A stretch of DNA of 64,000 bases from Anisus vortex (taxonomy: Eukaryota > Mollusca > Gastropoda > Planorbidae): positions 37,135,479-37,199,478 of the forward strand of contig OX421502.1 in assembly GCA_949126835.1 (NCBI GenBank), given 5' to 3'. Under the pieces are notes generated by a model that had not been told where the DNA came from, did not search any database, and was given only the letters and a program-made list of their open reading frames with translations. The first letter of the stretch is position 1. Each line of letters begins with the position of its first letter. Positions 52,350 through 63,264 of the stretch are shown in pieces. A program made the position numbers and the translations under genes.

Positions 52350-53114
52350 TTAGTAGCCTAATATTTGTTATATTACAAAACATAATTTGTTTAACATCAC
52401 TATTTAATCAAAATATAAATGTGAAATAGTTTTTTTCAATTCAAGGGCGGTAATTAACCCGTTATTTTTTGCGCAAATATTTATAATATTTTTTTTGTGT
52501 TTCTTTTATATAAAAAAAAAATTAATGACTTACAATATATAACTTTAAAGTGATCGAACGGTAAAAAGCATTTAAAAATATTATCAATATTATATGACTA
52601 AAAAATGTATATGTTTATTTTTAAACATGACATTAACTACCCAGTTTGAATGAGTACTAGGTATCTATTCCGCTTTACTATATTGCACTACCTGGTGATG
52701 ATTACTAAAACACATTAAAAAATATCTCAGTTGAGATTAAATATAATTAATATTAGCAGGTGTTAGATCTTCAACTTGGCTAACAAATGATAATGTTTAG
52801 ACAATTATTACCATATAATATGTGAAAGTATAGTTATACATTTTTGTCTTTGATATAAATGCAAATAAAAAGGATGATAATCACAAACACGTTAATTTGA
52901 TATAAAATATAAAACGCTTTAATGTATTTCTTTATAACTCTCCTTTGCTTTTGGCCTTGGTATTGCTATGGAGTTAAATTAATTGTCCTAAAAAAATAAT
53001 TGTTAAAAAGTAGGCCTATAAAAATAGAGCAGGTTGACTTTTAGGCTGTCGGCACGCTGAATAATTTAGAAATCCTAGTTTGGCACACTATTAGCAAAAG
53101 GTTGCAGACCCCTG
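52350..53114 (-). mobile_element. hAT-like element, left half only (copy F)
   Basis: Ends at GTTGCAGACCCCTG, the inverted left terminus, preceded by CGGCACGCTGAATAATTTAG. It extends through blocks inverse to 23777-24480 (CAGTTGAGATTAA, TAACTACCCAGTTTG, GGTAATTAACCCG). The right half is absent. Confidence 0.75.
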
Positions 53115-53124
53115 GATTAGATAG

Positions 53125-53580
53125 ATTAGATATAGATCTAAAGGTTGATAAATAGTTGTAGATTTGGTATTCGTTTTAGACAGATATTTAAAACATACAT
53201 TCACAGATTTACAAATGTTACAATGACAAGCACATTAACGCCCTTACATGGCCACTGTTCAGTAAAAACACTATTGGCACTTAAATCTATTTCTTTCACT
53301 CTAGTTTCTGGGGAAGGTTTGTAAACAGCCATGATGTTTCCAAAAGACGAGGGTTTTTTTATATTAACATGTAACTGCTGTTTAAATAGACTCCACAAAA
53401 CACACTAAGATAAAATGGACAATCAGAACGGCGGTCTTTAAACAAAATGTCAATACTACAGAAGTAATAGAAACTTGGTGATTTATTTTTTTTTACTTTC
53501 GTCATTTAAATTTTTCTTTGGTCAAACAAAACATATTCAAATTGTAGCATAATACAAAAATTCACTTTATAGGTTTTCTT
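53125..53580. other. no gene recognised
   Basis: A 65-codon minus frame (53201-53398) looks moderately protein-like (SSFGNIMAVYKPSPETRV) but has no splice signals, domain or repeat relatives that I can identify. Confidence 0.3.
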
Positions 53581-53614
53581 ATATTGGTCATGAAAAATGT
53601 CTTGTGTTACACTA

Positions 53615-53729
53615 CCTCTCGTTCTCTGTGTCTTTCTTTCTCATTCTTTCTGTATTTCTTTCGATCTAGTTTTTTCTCTTTTTCTCTCTATTATCTGAAT
53701 CTATTTTTTTTTCAACCTTTCTTCTACCA

Positions 53730-53773
<44 letters not shown>

Positions 53774-53921
53774 TTCTATATCTCTTTTCGCTTTCTCTTT
53801 TTTACTATTTCTGTCGCAATCTAATTTAACTCTATCTTTTCTCACTCTCTTTCTCTCTCTCTCTCTCTCTCTTGTTCCCTTTCTTCTTCTAGCTCCCTGT
53901 TTCTCTTGCCTCCACTAGTTC

Positions 53922-53955
<34 letters not shown>
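53615..53955. repeat. CT-rich region ending in (GA)n
   Basis: (TC)n cores at 53730-53770 and 53845-53872, then (GA)n at 53924-53952. Confidence 0.9.
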
Positions 53956-53956
<1 letters not shown>

Positions 53957-53959
53957 ACT

Positions 53960-54480
53960 TAGCTTTGAACAGGTTGAACAAGAAATGATAATCAACTTGT
54001 CCGACTTAAAGATGCCAGACTATAAACAAAATTGTCTTGAATTTCCTTTATACGTATTCCAGCACCCCACTCCACACCCCAACTCTCCCAACATTTCCCT
54101 CCATGTAGTTGGGAGATGAAAATCAGCTTTATTCCAAGTTAAAAGTCATTCGAAGGAGGTTTTGAGTTTTTTGTATGGTAATTTCAAACGAAAAAAATCG
54201 TATAGATTCAATTGAAGGCGAGTTTAAGTTTTTTCAATAGTAATTTAAAACGACAACTCTGAAGGAGGTTTTGATTTCTAATATGGTAATTTCAAAACGA
54301 GAAATCGTCTAAAAGTGTGAATAGTTACAAAAACTAATAACAAGATCTAATGTTCAGACAGTTTTAAGAAAAAGAAATGAAGAATGATATTTCCGTAGTA
54401 TTATCTTTTCAGAAATTGCGAACATGCCAAATATTGAAACTATATTTAGTAGTCCTATAGTCCTATACTAAAGCGAGAAT
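53960..54480. other. no gene; weak short repeats
   Basis: GAAGGAGGTTTTGA recurs at about 54154 and 54261, within related GGTAATTTCAAA words. No gene. Confidence 0.45.
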
Positions 54481-55060
54481 CAAAGACTATAATAACATGG
54501 ACCGCTTGCTTTAATATTTCTGCTATTTGATAAGTCGAATGACTTCTTTTCGGAATTCCCGATTCCCTTTTGTACTGTGCACTTCCCTTTTATTTCATCG
54601 CTATGATTTTCTCAATGAAAAATTAAAATCGAAAGTTGTATCGCCGTCGTCGGCATCCGTCCGTCTCGAGAGACGATGTTGTAGCTTCATGGGTGAGGTA
54701 TCCAACTGCACCGTCGAGAATGGCTGTGTAGACAACCCGGGAGTGGCAATCCCTGCCGCACTTGAGACATTTAAAGGCGGATGGATGTTGTAGCTCGTGT
54801 TTCCGCCACGCTCTTTTCAGGATGGCAGTTTCATTACGACCAGTTTCTGCGCACGTTGTGCCACGCCTAACTGCGAGCCTCCAGGCTGGTGTACAGCAGC
54901 TTGACATTACCATGTGTCAGGTTCAAAGTTGTATACAGCAAAAATATTTAGGCAAACGTAGGAGCGTAGAAGTAATTAAAGACAGCCGTATTGGATGCGC
55001 ACGGAAAAAGAACATATGCTCTAAAAATAGAGCAAGCGGTCCATCTTTTTATAGTCTTTG
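54481..55060 (+). mobile_element. CAAAGACTATAAT MITE carrying a LINE insertion
   Basis: Termini CAAAGACTATAATAACATGG and CCATCTTTTTATAGTCTTTG. Flanking 7-mers CGAGAAT and CTCGAAT agree at 5 of 7. Interior as in 48516, interrupted at 54642-54924. Confidence 0.85.
54642..54924 (-). mobile_element. LINE 3' terminal insertion (zinc-finger end) with 10-bp target duplication
   Basis: The minus strand reads SSCCTPAWRLAVRRGTTCA, RAWRKHELQHPSAFKCLKC, then GRDCHSR and a frameshifted TSSLETDG. This is the extreme C-terminus of a LINE polyprotein with a CX2C-type finger, as in the 13452 fragment. AAAGTTGTAT flanks both sides (54632-54641 and 54925-54934) and is single in the 48516 MITE copy. Only about 280 bp of the LINE inserted, with no poly(A). 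Confidence 0.85.
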
Positions 55061-55429
55061 CTCGAATAAAAAAAACTGAGCGCGTGGTAAAAGTTATTTC
55101 CCATTTACAATATTTAAACACTATTTCCAAGAGTTATCATATAGCAATTTTGTCTATAGGTAAGCTTATGCTTCAGTACCATGGTGTCAAAAAATGATCA
55201 TTTAACTATAAACAAATTAATGTGCGAAATGTTTTATTCGTGCGTTCGTGTGGTTGATATTTTAATTATACTTTACTCCATTTTATTTTACCTTTATGTG
55301 GGACCAGTTGAACACAGTTGAGTAAATCATGTTACTGTAAATCGGGTACAGTCTATCAGGGTACGGTAAAAGGGATACGGTTTATAATATACAGTAAATA
55401 TGAATAAAATGAAATTTAAAAAAAAACAG

Positions 55430-55680
55430 AATAAGGAAATGGCTCGACCTTGTGCTACGAATGGAGAAGACCTGCACATATAGCCCTGCGACGGACTCCA
55501 TCAAGAAAAGGAAAGAGAGGACGCCCAGCAGGTTAGATGAAATAAAAGCCTTAGGGATGTCATGGACTGAAGCGGGAAGAATTTCCCGGGACAGAAAGAC
55601 ATGGCGGGATTTTGTGACTGCCTTATGCTCCACTGGAAGCGAAGAGAATTCAGTAAATACACTTACGTAAAATATGAGGT
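55430..55680 (+). mobile_element. LINE ORF2 C-terminal fragment
   Basis: The frame reads LVLRMEKTCTYS, RKERTPSRLDEIKALGMSW, then RISRDRKTWRDFVTAL. The GRPxxRWxDEIK and RDRxxWRxFV pattern is the C-terminal end of many LINE polyproteins. Open for about 72 codons but only a fragment. Confidence 0.75.
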
Positions 55681-55799
55681 ATAATACATCCGGGCACATT
55701 AAAAATCATCGCAACCGTTTTAGTACCAATAAAACAGCAAAGGAAACAGTGTGAATGTCAAGGCCAAGAACGTGGTAGAATGCAAATACAAAAAAAAAA

Positions 55800-56045
55800 G
55801 TTATTTCCCCCCATCTGCTGACCCCATTAGCTTGCCCTTATTAGCTGGGTGTCGTGACCTGACATAATCCAAGTGCCCCCTCCCCCTTTCGGGCCATTCT
55901 TGGACACGACTGCTGAAGAGGTCAGCAAATGACCAGCGCCCAGCTTCTGCAATCACAAGGCCTCGTTGGTCAGTAGATTTGTGTGTGTATGGGGGGGGAG
56001 TATAGAAGCATGGCACGTGACCTGGAATGTGGGAAACTGAAGAGA
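55800..56045. other. no gene recognised
   Basis: Moderately GC-rich. Minus frame 55801-56229 mixes unique sequence with GA-tract translation; no domain. Confidence 0.35.
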
Positions 56046-56049
56046 AAAA

Positions 56050-56700
56050 TATGAGGAGAAATAGAGAGAGAGAGTGAGAGAGAGAAATAAAAAAAAGGAG
56101 AATGAAAAAAGGGATAAAGAGAGATAGAAAGAAAGTGGAAGTGAGAGAAGGAGAGAAACTCAAAAAGAGAAAGAGAGTGAGAGGTGAGAGGGAAAGTGTG
56201 TGAGAGAAAAAGATTGGAGAGTAAGACAAAGAGAGAAAGAGCGAGAGAAAGTGCTATAGAGATGGAGTGAGAAGGTAAGAGAAAGAGCAATAAAGATAAC
56301 CAACAATAAAAATGATTAGCTGTGACATCGGGAACTAATAGTCAGGGGGGGGGGGGGGTTTGTGACAATGAACGGAAGAAAGAAGAAACTATCATCAGAA
56401 ATAGATAAACTGAGGATAAACGAAGAAATAGGTGATGGAGAGAAGGTGGCATTGATCCAAGAGATAGGAAGCGACAGAAGAGATGGCGAGGGAGGGATTA
56501 GAGAACATAGAGAAAGAAAAAGCCATCAGTTAGAAATAGGCAAACAAAGGGAAGAGACAAGAGAGAGAGATGATGATTAAGGAAAAAATGAAATGTCGCA
56601 GACGTATAAAGAGCTACGAGATAGAAAAGAGCGAGAGAACAATAAAAAAGAATCAGTAATGTGACCAAAAGAGAGAGTAGAGGAGAAACAAATCAAAGAA
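56050..56700. repeat. GA-rich low-complexity region with a poly-G run
   Basis: GAGAGA/AGAAAG sequence with a 13-G run at about 56346-56358. Frames on both strands are compositional. Confidence 0.8.
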
Positions 56701-56719
56701 GCGAAAGGGATAAAAGTGC

Positions 56720-57110
56720 GATAAAGAAAGAAAGTCAGAAAGAAAGAAGGAAAAAATAATAATAAAGAAGGAAGGAAAATAAGAAAGAACGAAAGTAAGA
56801 AAGAAAGAATTACAGAAAGAAAGAAAGTCAGAAAGAAAGAAGGAAAAAATAATAATAAAGAAGGAAGGAAAATAAGAAAGAAAGAAAGTAAGAAAGAAAG
56901 AATTACAGAAAGAAAGAAAGTCAGAAAGAAAGAAGGAAAAAATAATAATAAAGAAGGAAGGAAAATAAGAAAGAAAGAAAGTAAGAAAGAAAGAATTACA
57001 GAAAGAAAGAAAGTCAGAAAGAAAGAAGGAAAAAATAATATTAAAGAAGGAAGGAAAATAAGAAAGAAAGAAAGAATTACAGAAAGAAAGAAAGAAAGAA
57101 GGAATGAAAG
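56720..57110. repeat. about 90-bp tandem repeat of GAAA/GGAA words
   Basis: About four units, each GAAAGAAAGTCAGAAAGAAA, AAATAATAATAAAGAAGGAA, ATAAGAAAGAAAGAAAG and AGAAAGAATTACA. Ninety is a multiple of three, so the minus frame 56653-57141 (Phe/Ser/Leu-rich, 162 codons) remains open without being a gene. Confidence 0.9.
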
Positions 57111-57124
57111 AGAAAGTACTAGTA

Positions 57125-57445
57125 CAATTTTGTGAAACCAACTACAAAAGAACCTTCTACTTGTATAACTTTATTTATTTTAAAATATTTAAACTACACA
57201 TTGACAACTCAATCTGAATCTCAATTTGATTCGTCATTTCCTTTTCAATAAAACGACTTGATGGTCAGCCCCAAACGAATTGTTATAGCCCCTGATATCT
57301 GCCAGGAGACAGTGTCGCATGCAACAGGTATGGAAATTGGAAAGACCAACGCGCTGATTTTACTCTAAATTTTCTATTTAAAAAATCTTCTAATTTTTTG
57401 TTCCATATTCTATTTATTTTAACTATCTTGCTGTATATAATAAAT
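57125..57445. other. no feature recognised
   Basis: AT-rich. Nothing supported. Confidence 0.4.
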
Positions 57446-57448
57446 ACC

Positions 57449-57703
57449 CGTCGGACCAAGTCGATTCATAGGTCCAGAGAACCAGCGTTCACCAGTTTTT
57501 GTTGTCACGGCATACTAGGTGATTGTGTGGCCAGCACTATGCACAGCCGCCTCTACTTTACCCCACCTAAGGTCAGGTACCCATCAGAGCTGGGTAGACT
57601 CAGGGACACCCTCCAGACCCGGGAAAAGATCCTAGCCTGCACCAGGATTCGAACCGAGGATCTTCGGTACGCCAGCCAAACGCGCTGCCGCACGGCCACC
57701 ATT
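57449..57703 (-). mobile_element. tRNA-derived SINE, inverted, near full length
   Basis: On the minus strand: GGTGGCCGTGCGGCAGCGCG (box A side), box B GGTTCGAATCC intact, GAGTCTACCCAGCTCTGATG, GGCGGCTGTGCATAGTGCTG, CTGGTGAACGCTGGTTCTCT and GGTCCGACGGG. Together with 22781 it is the best full-length copy. Confidence 0.9.
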
Positions 57704-57704
57704 T

Positions 57705-58370
57705 TTATATAAGAATAATAATATTTCTATAGCGATGCCAACAAACATAATGTAAGCTCAGAGTGCATTTAACATGCAACTAAGAAAACGGATATAATCT
57801 CTAGGTTAAGAAATATAATGAAATATTAAGTACAAGATCTTCCATGATCTGATGCCAGGGTTGGCTATCTAAAGGAAGCTGAGATCTGCACTCTTTGACC
57901 ACAACCATGCCAGGTCTTAGCTAATAATTGTCTTTCTTAGTGCAAGTTTTTTTTTTCATTGTCCTTTCTTTTCTGGTAGTTTGTTTGTTTGTGGGATTAA
58001 GAGGATAATTCCATCACAATGAAATGAATGTTTACTGATTGAGTATTAATTTTGGTGCTGGGGGATTAAGGACAACGAGAAATCCCTCGGTGCTTTCCAA
58101 ACTGACCTTCTTATTTTGAATGTTCATTTTGTCTAAGTTCAAAAACCTGCATAAATGTGTGTGTGTGTGTGGTCAGTCAACCAAACTTTGATAATGTTTT
58201 TTTGTCGAAACACCGAAAGAGGACACGAGAGTTTGACTATCAGGCCATTAGTAAAAGTGGAACATGTTGCAGACATCAGAAGTGTACGCCTGGAGAATAT
58301 TTTGCCCCGGTAGGAATTATGTGGATATATTTTGGTGTTCAAACGGATGCGTATCAAGGTTCTGATCAAG
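57705..58370. other. no gene recognised
   Basis: Short (TG)n near 58157-58170. Nothing else supported. Confidence 0.4.
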
Positions 58371-58371
58371 C

Positions 58372-58985
58372 CTAACTCGCTGGTGAACGCTGTTGAACTA
58401 TTGTATGCCATTCGTCTCGGTCCTGAGATGCCTTGCCTCTCTGGGATTCCGCAAGAGACAAGCCGGTGCACTCTTTGATGTCATCCCTCCATCGTCTCTT
58501 CTGTCTGCTTCTCTTTCTTCCACCCTGCACTGTGCCCTGCAGGGTGTTTTTTTTGCCAGGCCTTCGGATCTTGCCAAATGCCTGAACCATCTGAGTTTTT
58601 AACATTGCAGGGCGCTTGAGTAAATCCTCTTGAGGGCTGATGACGTTGGCGATTCGCTCTCGGACACCCTCATTTGTAACTTGATCTTTGTAGGAAATAT
58701 TCAAAATTGTACGAAGGCATCTCATTTCCAGGGCTATGATTCTTTTCTGGAGATCTGCTGTAAGTGTCCATGTTTCACAGCCGTACATAAAAACTGCCAT
58801 CGCCAGGGAGTGCATTAGTCCAATCCTCGAGTAAACTGAGATTTTCTTTCTTCGCCAGATATTTTTTAGCTTGCAAAGTGCAGCAATTGTCTGGGCTATT
58901 CTTGCAAGAATTTCCGGCTTGGACCCTACATCGGATATTATGGATCCCAGATATTTGAAGGATGAGACTCTACTGTACACTACTA
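58372..58985 (-). mobile_element. LINE ORF2 C-terminal 200 codons, still open
   Basis: An uninterrupted minus frame from FKYLGSIISDVGSKPE through FMYGCETWTLTADLQ, the NISYKDQVTNEGVRERIA block, TLQGTVQGGRKRSRQK and IKECTGLSLA to a DEWHTIVQQRSPAS end. This is the thumb and C-terminal part of an endonuclease-reverse transcriptase closely related to 19437-20675. The catalytic RT domain is not included: a 5'-truncated insertion. A GRKRSRQKRRW basic patch may bind nucleic acid. The stretch around KRPAMLKTQMVQAFG appears locally scrambled compared with the RRKLRWYGHV motif of relatives, suggesting compensating frameshifts. Confidence 0.9.
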
Positions 58986-58989
58986 TAAT

Positions 58990-59660
58990 AAGGCAGAGAC
59001 TGTTAGACTCAGGAACATTTCGCCAGATCCTGGCTTACGTAGAGTCACACACGATAACATGGGAATGGCTGTTCGACGCCAGCCACATGTATACGATGTG
59101 AATAAGAAAAAAAATAGCATTATGCATACTGGATTGTCTATGGCTATCTATCGATCTTTATATACAGCTAAATGTTTGTTTATACATGATAGTTAAATCA
59201 ATAGCCCTGTATGTAAAACATCTGAAATGTCCATAAAATTTGCAATACAATGCCTATTTTAACTCCGAACATCCCTGTTCAATTTTAACTCATAAATATT
59301 TATATCTGAACGTCTATATCGCATATGTTTATCATTGTTTATCTCTTAAAGTGTTTCCTTAACAACAGAAAAGTATTGTATATTTAGATGACATTCAGAT
59401 TTTTATCTTCTTGGTTGAAGCTTTTCTTTTAGTATTCATAAAATTAATGGAGCGAAAGATGTCTGGTAAAATTGTGTTTAGATAACCAAATCCATCCCAA
59501 CTGATTTGCTTATTATATTAGGATTGCTATTTTGTTTAATGAATGTTAGTTTTCTTCTTTAAAAAGAAATACGACTTGGAGAGATCAAACTTATGAGTCT
59601 GGTTGAAATTACAATAGATGTAATCATGCTATAACCAAAATTTGAGTGTAATGTTTGTAT
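58990..59660. other. no gene recognised
   Basis: The plus frame across 58990-59101 (TFRQILAYVESHTITWEWLF) begins inside the inverted LINE, so its upstream part is an antisense artefact. The remainder is AT-rich. Confidence 0.35.
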
Positions 59661-59669
59661 AATGTTTTT

Positions 59670-60030
59670 TAAAGGCGTGTCTGTGTGTCTCGGAGTGTGT
59701 TTTATGTGTAAGTGCCCGTTCGTATATATGTGATTGTGTCTGCGAGGTGCGTCTGTGAGTGCACTTGTATGTCTACATGAGTGTCTTTGTGTGTCTATAT
59801 GGAAATGTCTGTGTGTTTCTCCTATCTGTACTTCTAGCGTGTGTCCCTTTGTATGTGTCTGCGTGTTCGTATTTGAGTGTCGAGATGTTCCTTTATGAGT
59901 GTTTGTGTTTCCTTGTATATATATCTGTGTTGCTTTTCTGTATGAGTGTATGTTTTCCTAAGTAAGTGTGTATGTGTGTGTTTTCAGCGGAATCTGTGTG
60001 TCTTATAGTTTACTGTTTTCTCCATGTCTG
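59670..60030. repeat. degenerate TG-rich simple repeat
   Basis: GTGTGTCT and GTGAGTG words, similar in style to 190-485. Opens a Cys/Val/Tyr-rich plus frame. Confidence 0.75.
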
Positions 60031-60039
60031 TGAGTGCGT

Positions 60040-60598
60040 TCCCGCGTGCTTTCCGAGCCTTATTGCCTGTGCTCCTGTGAGCGCCCGTGTGCTTTCTCTC
60101 CTTATCGCCTCGTTAACCTGTTCTTGATAACATGACCCCGCGGTCCGCACCGAAATCCTCTGAAAGCTATTCCTGCGGGCCACTGACCCCCAAAGGTCAT
60201 TTCAAAACGTCGAGATACTGCCACTCAGCTAGTTATCCGGGAAACGGAAGTACAACACAGAAGGGATGGATGGGAATCAAGGCTGAAGTCATCCAACAAT
60301 CAAAAGAGATAAACGTGACCTAAAACATTGAACGTTTTTAAGAATAGTCCAAATGATGGACAACGATTTTTAACAACTGCAAATCCGTTTATTTTTATAG
60401 ACCGTTTAAACGATTTGTTATTGCATCTGGCCTTATGAAGGCTTTGGATTAACGTAGGGATTAAAGATTAAGCTATAGGTGTTAGGAAAATTGTAAAGGC
60501 GGGCACATCGTGAACTATTTGGATGGAAAATTAAACATTTGAATAACAACTCTCGTTAGGAATAGACATGTAGATAGTTTGACAAATATAGATAATAT
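60040..60598. other. no gene recognised
   Basis: A 63-codon plus frame (60132-60323) has no domain. Confidence 0.35.
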
Positions 60599-60599
60599 A

Positions 60600-60693
60600 G
60601 ATAGATTAAGACACAATTGATTGATTCATTGATTGATTGATTGATTGATAGATATAGAGATATAGAGATAGACAGATAGATAGATAGATAGAT

Positions 60694-60745
<52 letters not shown>

Positions 60746-60830
60746 GATAGATAGATAAATTGATTGATTGATTGATCGATTGATTTATAATAGATAGATA
60801 TATAGATAATAGATATATAGATAGATAGAG

Positions 60831-60865
<35 letters not shown>

Positions 60866-60930
60866 AGATAATAGATAGGTAGATAAGTAGATAGATAGAA
60901 TAATAGATAGATAGATAGATATATAGATAT

Positions 60931-60965
<35 letters not shown>

Positions 60966-61018
60966 TAGATAGATAGATAGATAGATAGCAAGATAGATAG
61001 ATAGATAGATAGATAGAA
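60600..61018. repeat. (GATA)n with (TTGA)n blocks
   Basis: Interrupted GATA array (ATAGATAGATAG) with TTGATTGATTGA segments at about 60618-60648 and 60758-60785. Minus frames read as Ser-Ile-Tyr-Leu repeats. Confidence 0.95.
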
Positions 61019-61019
61019 A

Positions 61020-61350
61020 AGCAAGCTATTAACACTGGAAGGATTAAAGATAAAGCCACATCCATTACTGTCATCACGCTATGTCTAATCCACTTCAATA
61101 ATGTTATCGCATTTCGTTCCCTCCCGTGAAGCACTTGAATACGACAAGTTATCTGTCACCCATTAGATATGATAACACATGTTTATGCTGAAGCCACAGT
61201 CAATATGATACAGCTATAGAATCAATATATTGTTATTGTTTGACATTGTTATTTATCGTAACTGTGTGTTTTTTTTCTTTCTGTCACGAATTCACGAATT
61301 CCTATTGCTTCTCTAGTTCTATTAATTATATCTTTCTTGTTCTTCTTCCC
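61020..61350. other. no feature recognised
   Basis: Unique sequence; nothing supported. Confidence 0.4.
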
Positions 61351-61353
61351 CCT

Positions 61354-61425
<72 letters not shown>

Positions 61426-61432
61426 ATCTCTA
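61354..61432. repeat. (TC)n microsatellite
   Basis: About 35 units with TATC interruptions at the right edge. Confidence 0.97.
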
Positions 61433-61434
61433 CC

Positions 61435-62150
61435 TATTAATTTTCTCAATTTCACTTCCTCTATTTCTCTCTCTTCATCTCCTCCACTCAACACAATATC
61501 TCTAATCAAAGATTCCTTCAGATGTCACACATCAATCATAACTAAAAACTACGCTCATTTCATGGGGGTACCACCTACATCCTACCGCGCCCCGCGCCAC
61601 CGCCGCCACCATCCACCAGGGAGGGCATCATCCCAACCGGAAGCCGTGTCACACACCCGGATTATTCTACAGGCCTGGAAACCAGCAGACCTCCCGCCAC
61701 CTCTCCCACCCACTCACTCACCCATTCCAGGAAAAAGAAGAGAGTTAAAAGTATTACATCATAATCTATCACTTCAGACAAGAAGCTATCAGACAGCGGG
61801 AAAAACTAGACTAAACTATAAATAGACTTTTAGTCTCAGCTGTGACAACAATTTTATCTTTTTCGACTATTTCATCCAAAGCATCCTCAGTATCACGAGT
61901 TTGATAGTCTTTCAATATATTTCAGGGGTGATCTCAAAATAGAGTATTTTATCAGACACTAAAGTCTTCGCAAATCTAGCTGTGGGCATCTGAAAGTTCA
62001 GTAGTTAGATCATTATTTCATTCGATTATGATAGATCTAGTTTAATCTATTTTCACCCTTAAAAAAATACGTTATTGATAACTGCTAATGTTAATATTTT
62101 AATGGATACGCAAAGTAGGCCCTAAATGTACGTCCGTTTGGCATATTAAA
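61435..62150. other. no gene recognised; C-rich patch
   Basis: A C-rich segment 61580-61735 gives a Pro/His/Arg-rich plus frame (within 61337-61825) without a domain. The rest is AT-rich. Confidence 0.4.
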
Positions 62151-62154
62151 CTTA

Positions 62155-62335
62155 TCTTTTCTTATACATTACAGACGCTCCTTCTATAAAGAAGATTATT
62201 GCGTCCTACGCTCATCCGTGGTCCGAGTCTAGTCTTGCATTTGTATTAATGTCTTAGTCTTAAATGATGTTAAGTTACTGGTTTTCCTGGTTTGTCCAGG
62301 CAACCCATTCCATGCCCGAACACAAACAAAATAAA
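62155..62335 (-). mobile_element. LINE-X 3' end
   Basis: TTCTTATACATTACAGACGC, ATTGCGTCCTACGCTCATCC and GGCAACCCATTCCATGCCCG are the inverted 3' UTR and RAWNG-coding end of LINE-X. Confidence 0.75.
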
Positions 62336-62339
62336 TGTC

Positions 62340-63040
62340 GTCTATAACGAATTATTATAACAATAATTATTTATAGAATAGCGCATCTTTACAAAATATT
62401 GCATCTAGCATGCTCAGTGCACTTAATCAACACAATGAAATAAGAACTGCTGGGTGCTTCTTTGTTTTTAAATTTAGTTTCGTTTGGTTTTAAAACTTGA
62501 TTTTTAGTTTTTAAATTCAGCTGAACAGCCATTTTAAAAAGGGGGGGGGGAAGGGACATTTCCGATTGATAATAGACATTGATTTATAGCTCATTGAAAC
62601 TGATTGTTCTTTTTGAACACTTAGACAAGGATTGTTTTTCCTCTTTTATTGTGCTGCCAAAAGTGCCATTGCGGTCTGGTTCTGGACTGAGCACACACGC
62701 GCACACACACACGCACAGAAAGACGTATGTCTAGGCCCACCCTCTCTCCAGTTGTTTGACTAAGCCAAGTCGCAGCGGGTCATGTGACTGATTGCTTCGG
62801 GGGGGGGGGGGGGGAGGTCACCCCTGCCAATAATAACATGGTCTTCATATTCCCCCCCCCCCCCCACCCCGGAACCAATTTTGATAAATGCCCTGAATAG
62901 TTTGGCACTCTGATTCAAATAGAAATATCGAGAATGGAAATGGCAACTACTCTGTCTGTCTGTTTGTCTGTCTGTCTGTGTGCACTTGTACATGTCTGCT
63001 TTTGTTCATGTGTGTTTATATGCAGCTCTAAACATTGTAT
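62340..63040. other. no gene; homopolymer and short microsatellites
   Basis: G-runs at about 62539 and 62798-62813, a C-run at about 62853-62866, (CA)n at 62699-62712 and (TCTG)n at about 62951-62980. Confidence 0.5.
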
Positions 63041-63260
63041 GGATATAAGATAAGATAAGTTTACTTTATTGATCCAAATAAATGAACATTAGACTTGATT
63101 ACATAAATTCCGTCTTTCAGCATACCGGTACTTAAAACTTAAAACAATGTAAATAAACATTTGTACTCAATCATAATAGACATTCGCGCACACTATCATA
63201 CCATTTATCTTACAAGAAAAAGTATCATTTAGGAGTCAGCTATTGTATTTCCTTGCTGTA
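63041..63260 (-). mobile_element. LINE-K 3' UTR copy
   Basis: The reverse complement matches 44240-44430: AAATGATACTTTTTCTTGTA, GATAAATGGTATGATAGT, AATTTATGTAATCAAGTC, TTTGGATCAATAAAGTAA, then a TCTTATCTTAT tail. Only the 3' UTR is present. Confidence 0.8.
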
Positions 63261-63264
63261 TGTT

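Noticed and set aside
53201..53398. 65-codon minus frame that looks moderately protein-like
   Set aside because: No start or splice context, no domain and no second copy; not enough to call.
54642..54924. Host zinc-finger gene fragment
   Set aside because: Bounded by a 10-bp target duplication and similar to the LINE end at 13452-14035.
55442..55670. Host gene of 72 residues
   Set aside because: Matches the recurrent C-terminal pattern of LINE polyproteins, so treated as a transposon fragment.
56653..57141. 162-codon hydrophobic minus-strand frame
   Set aside because: A roughly 90-bp GAAA-type tandem repeat; apparent membrane segments come from TTTC codons.
60556..61134. 192-codon Ser-Ile-Tyr-Leu minus-strand frame
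   Set aside because: Translation of (GATA)n.
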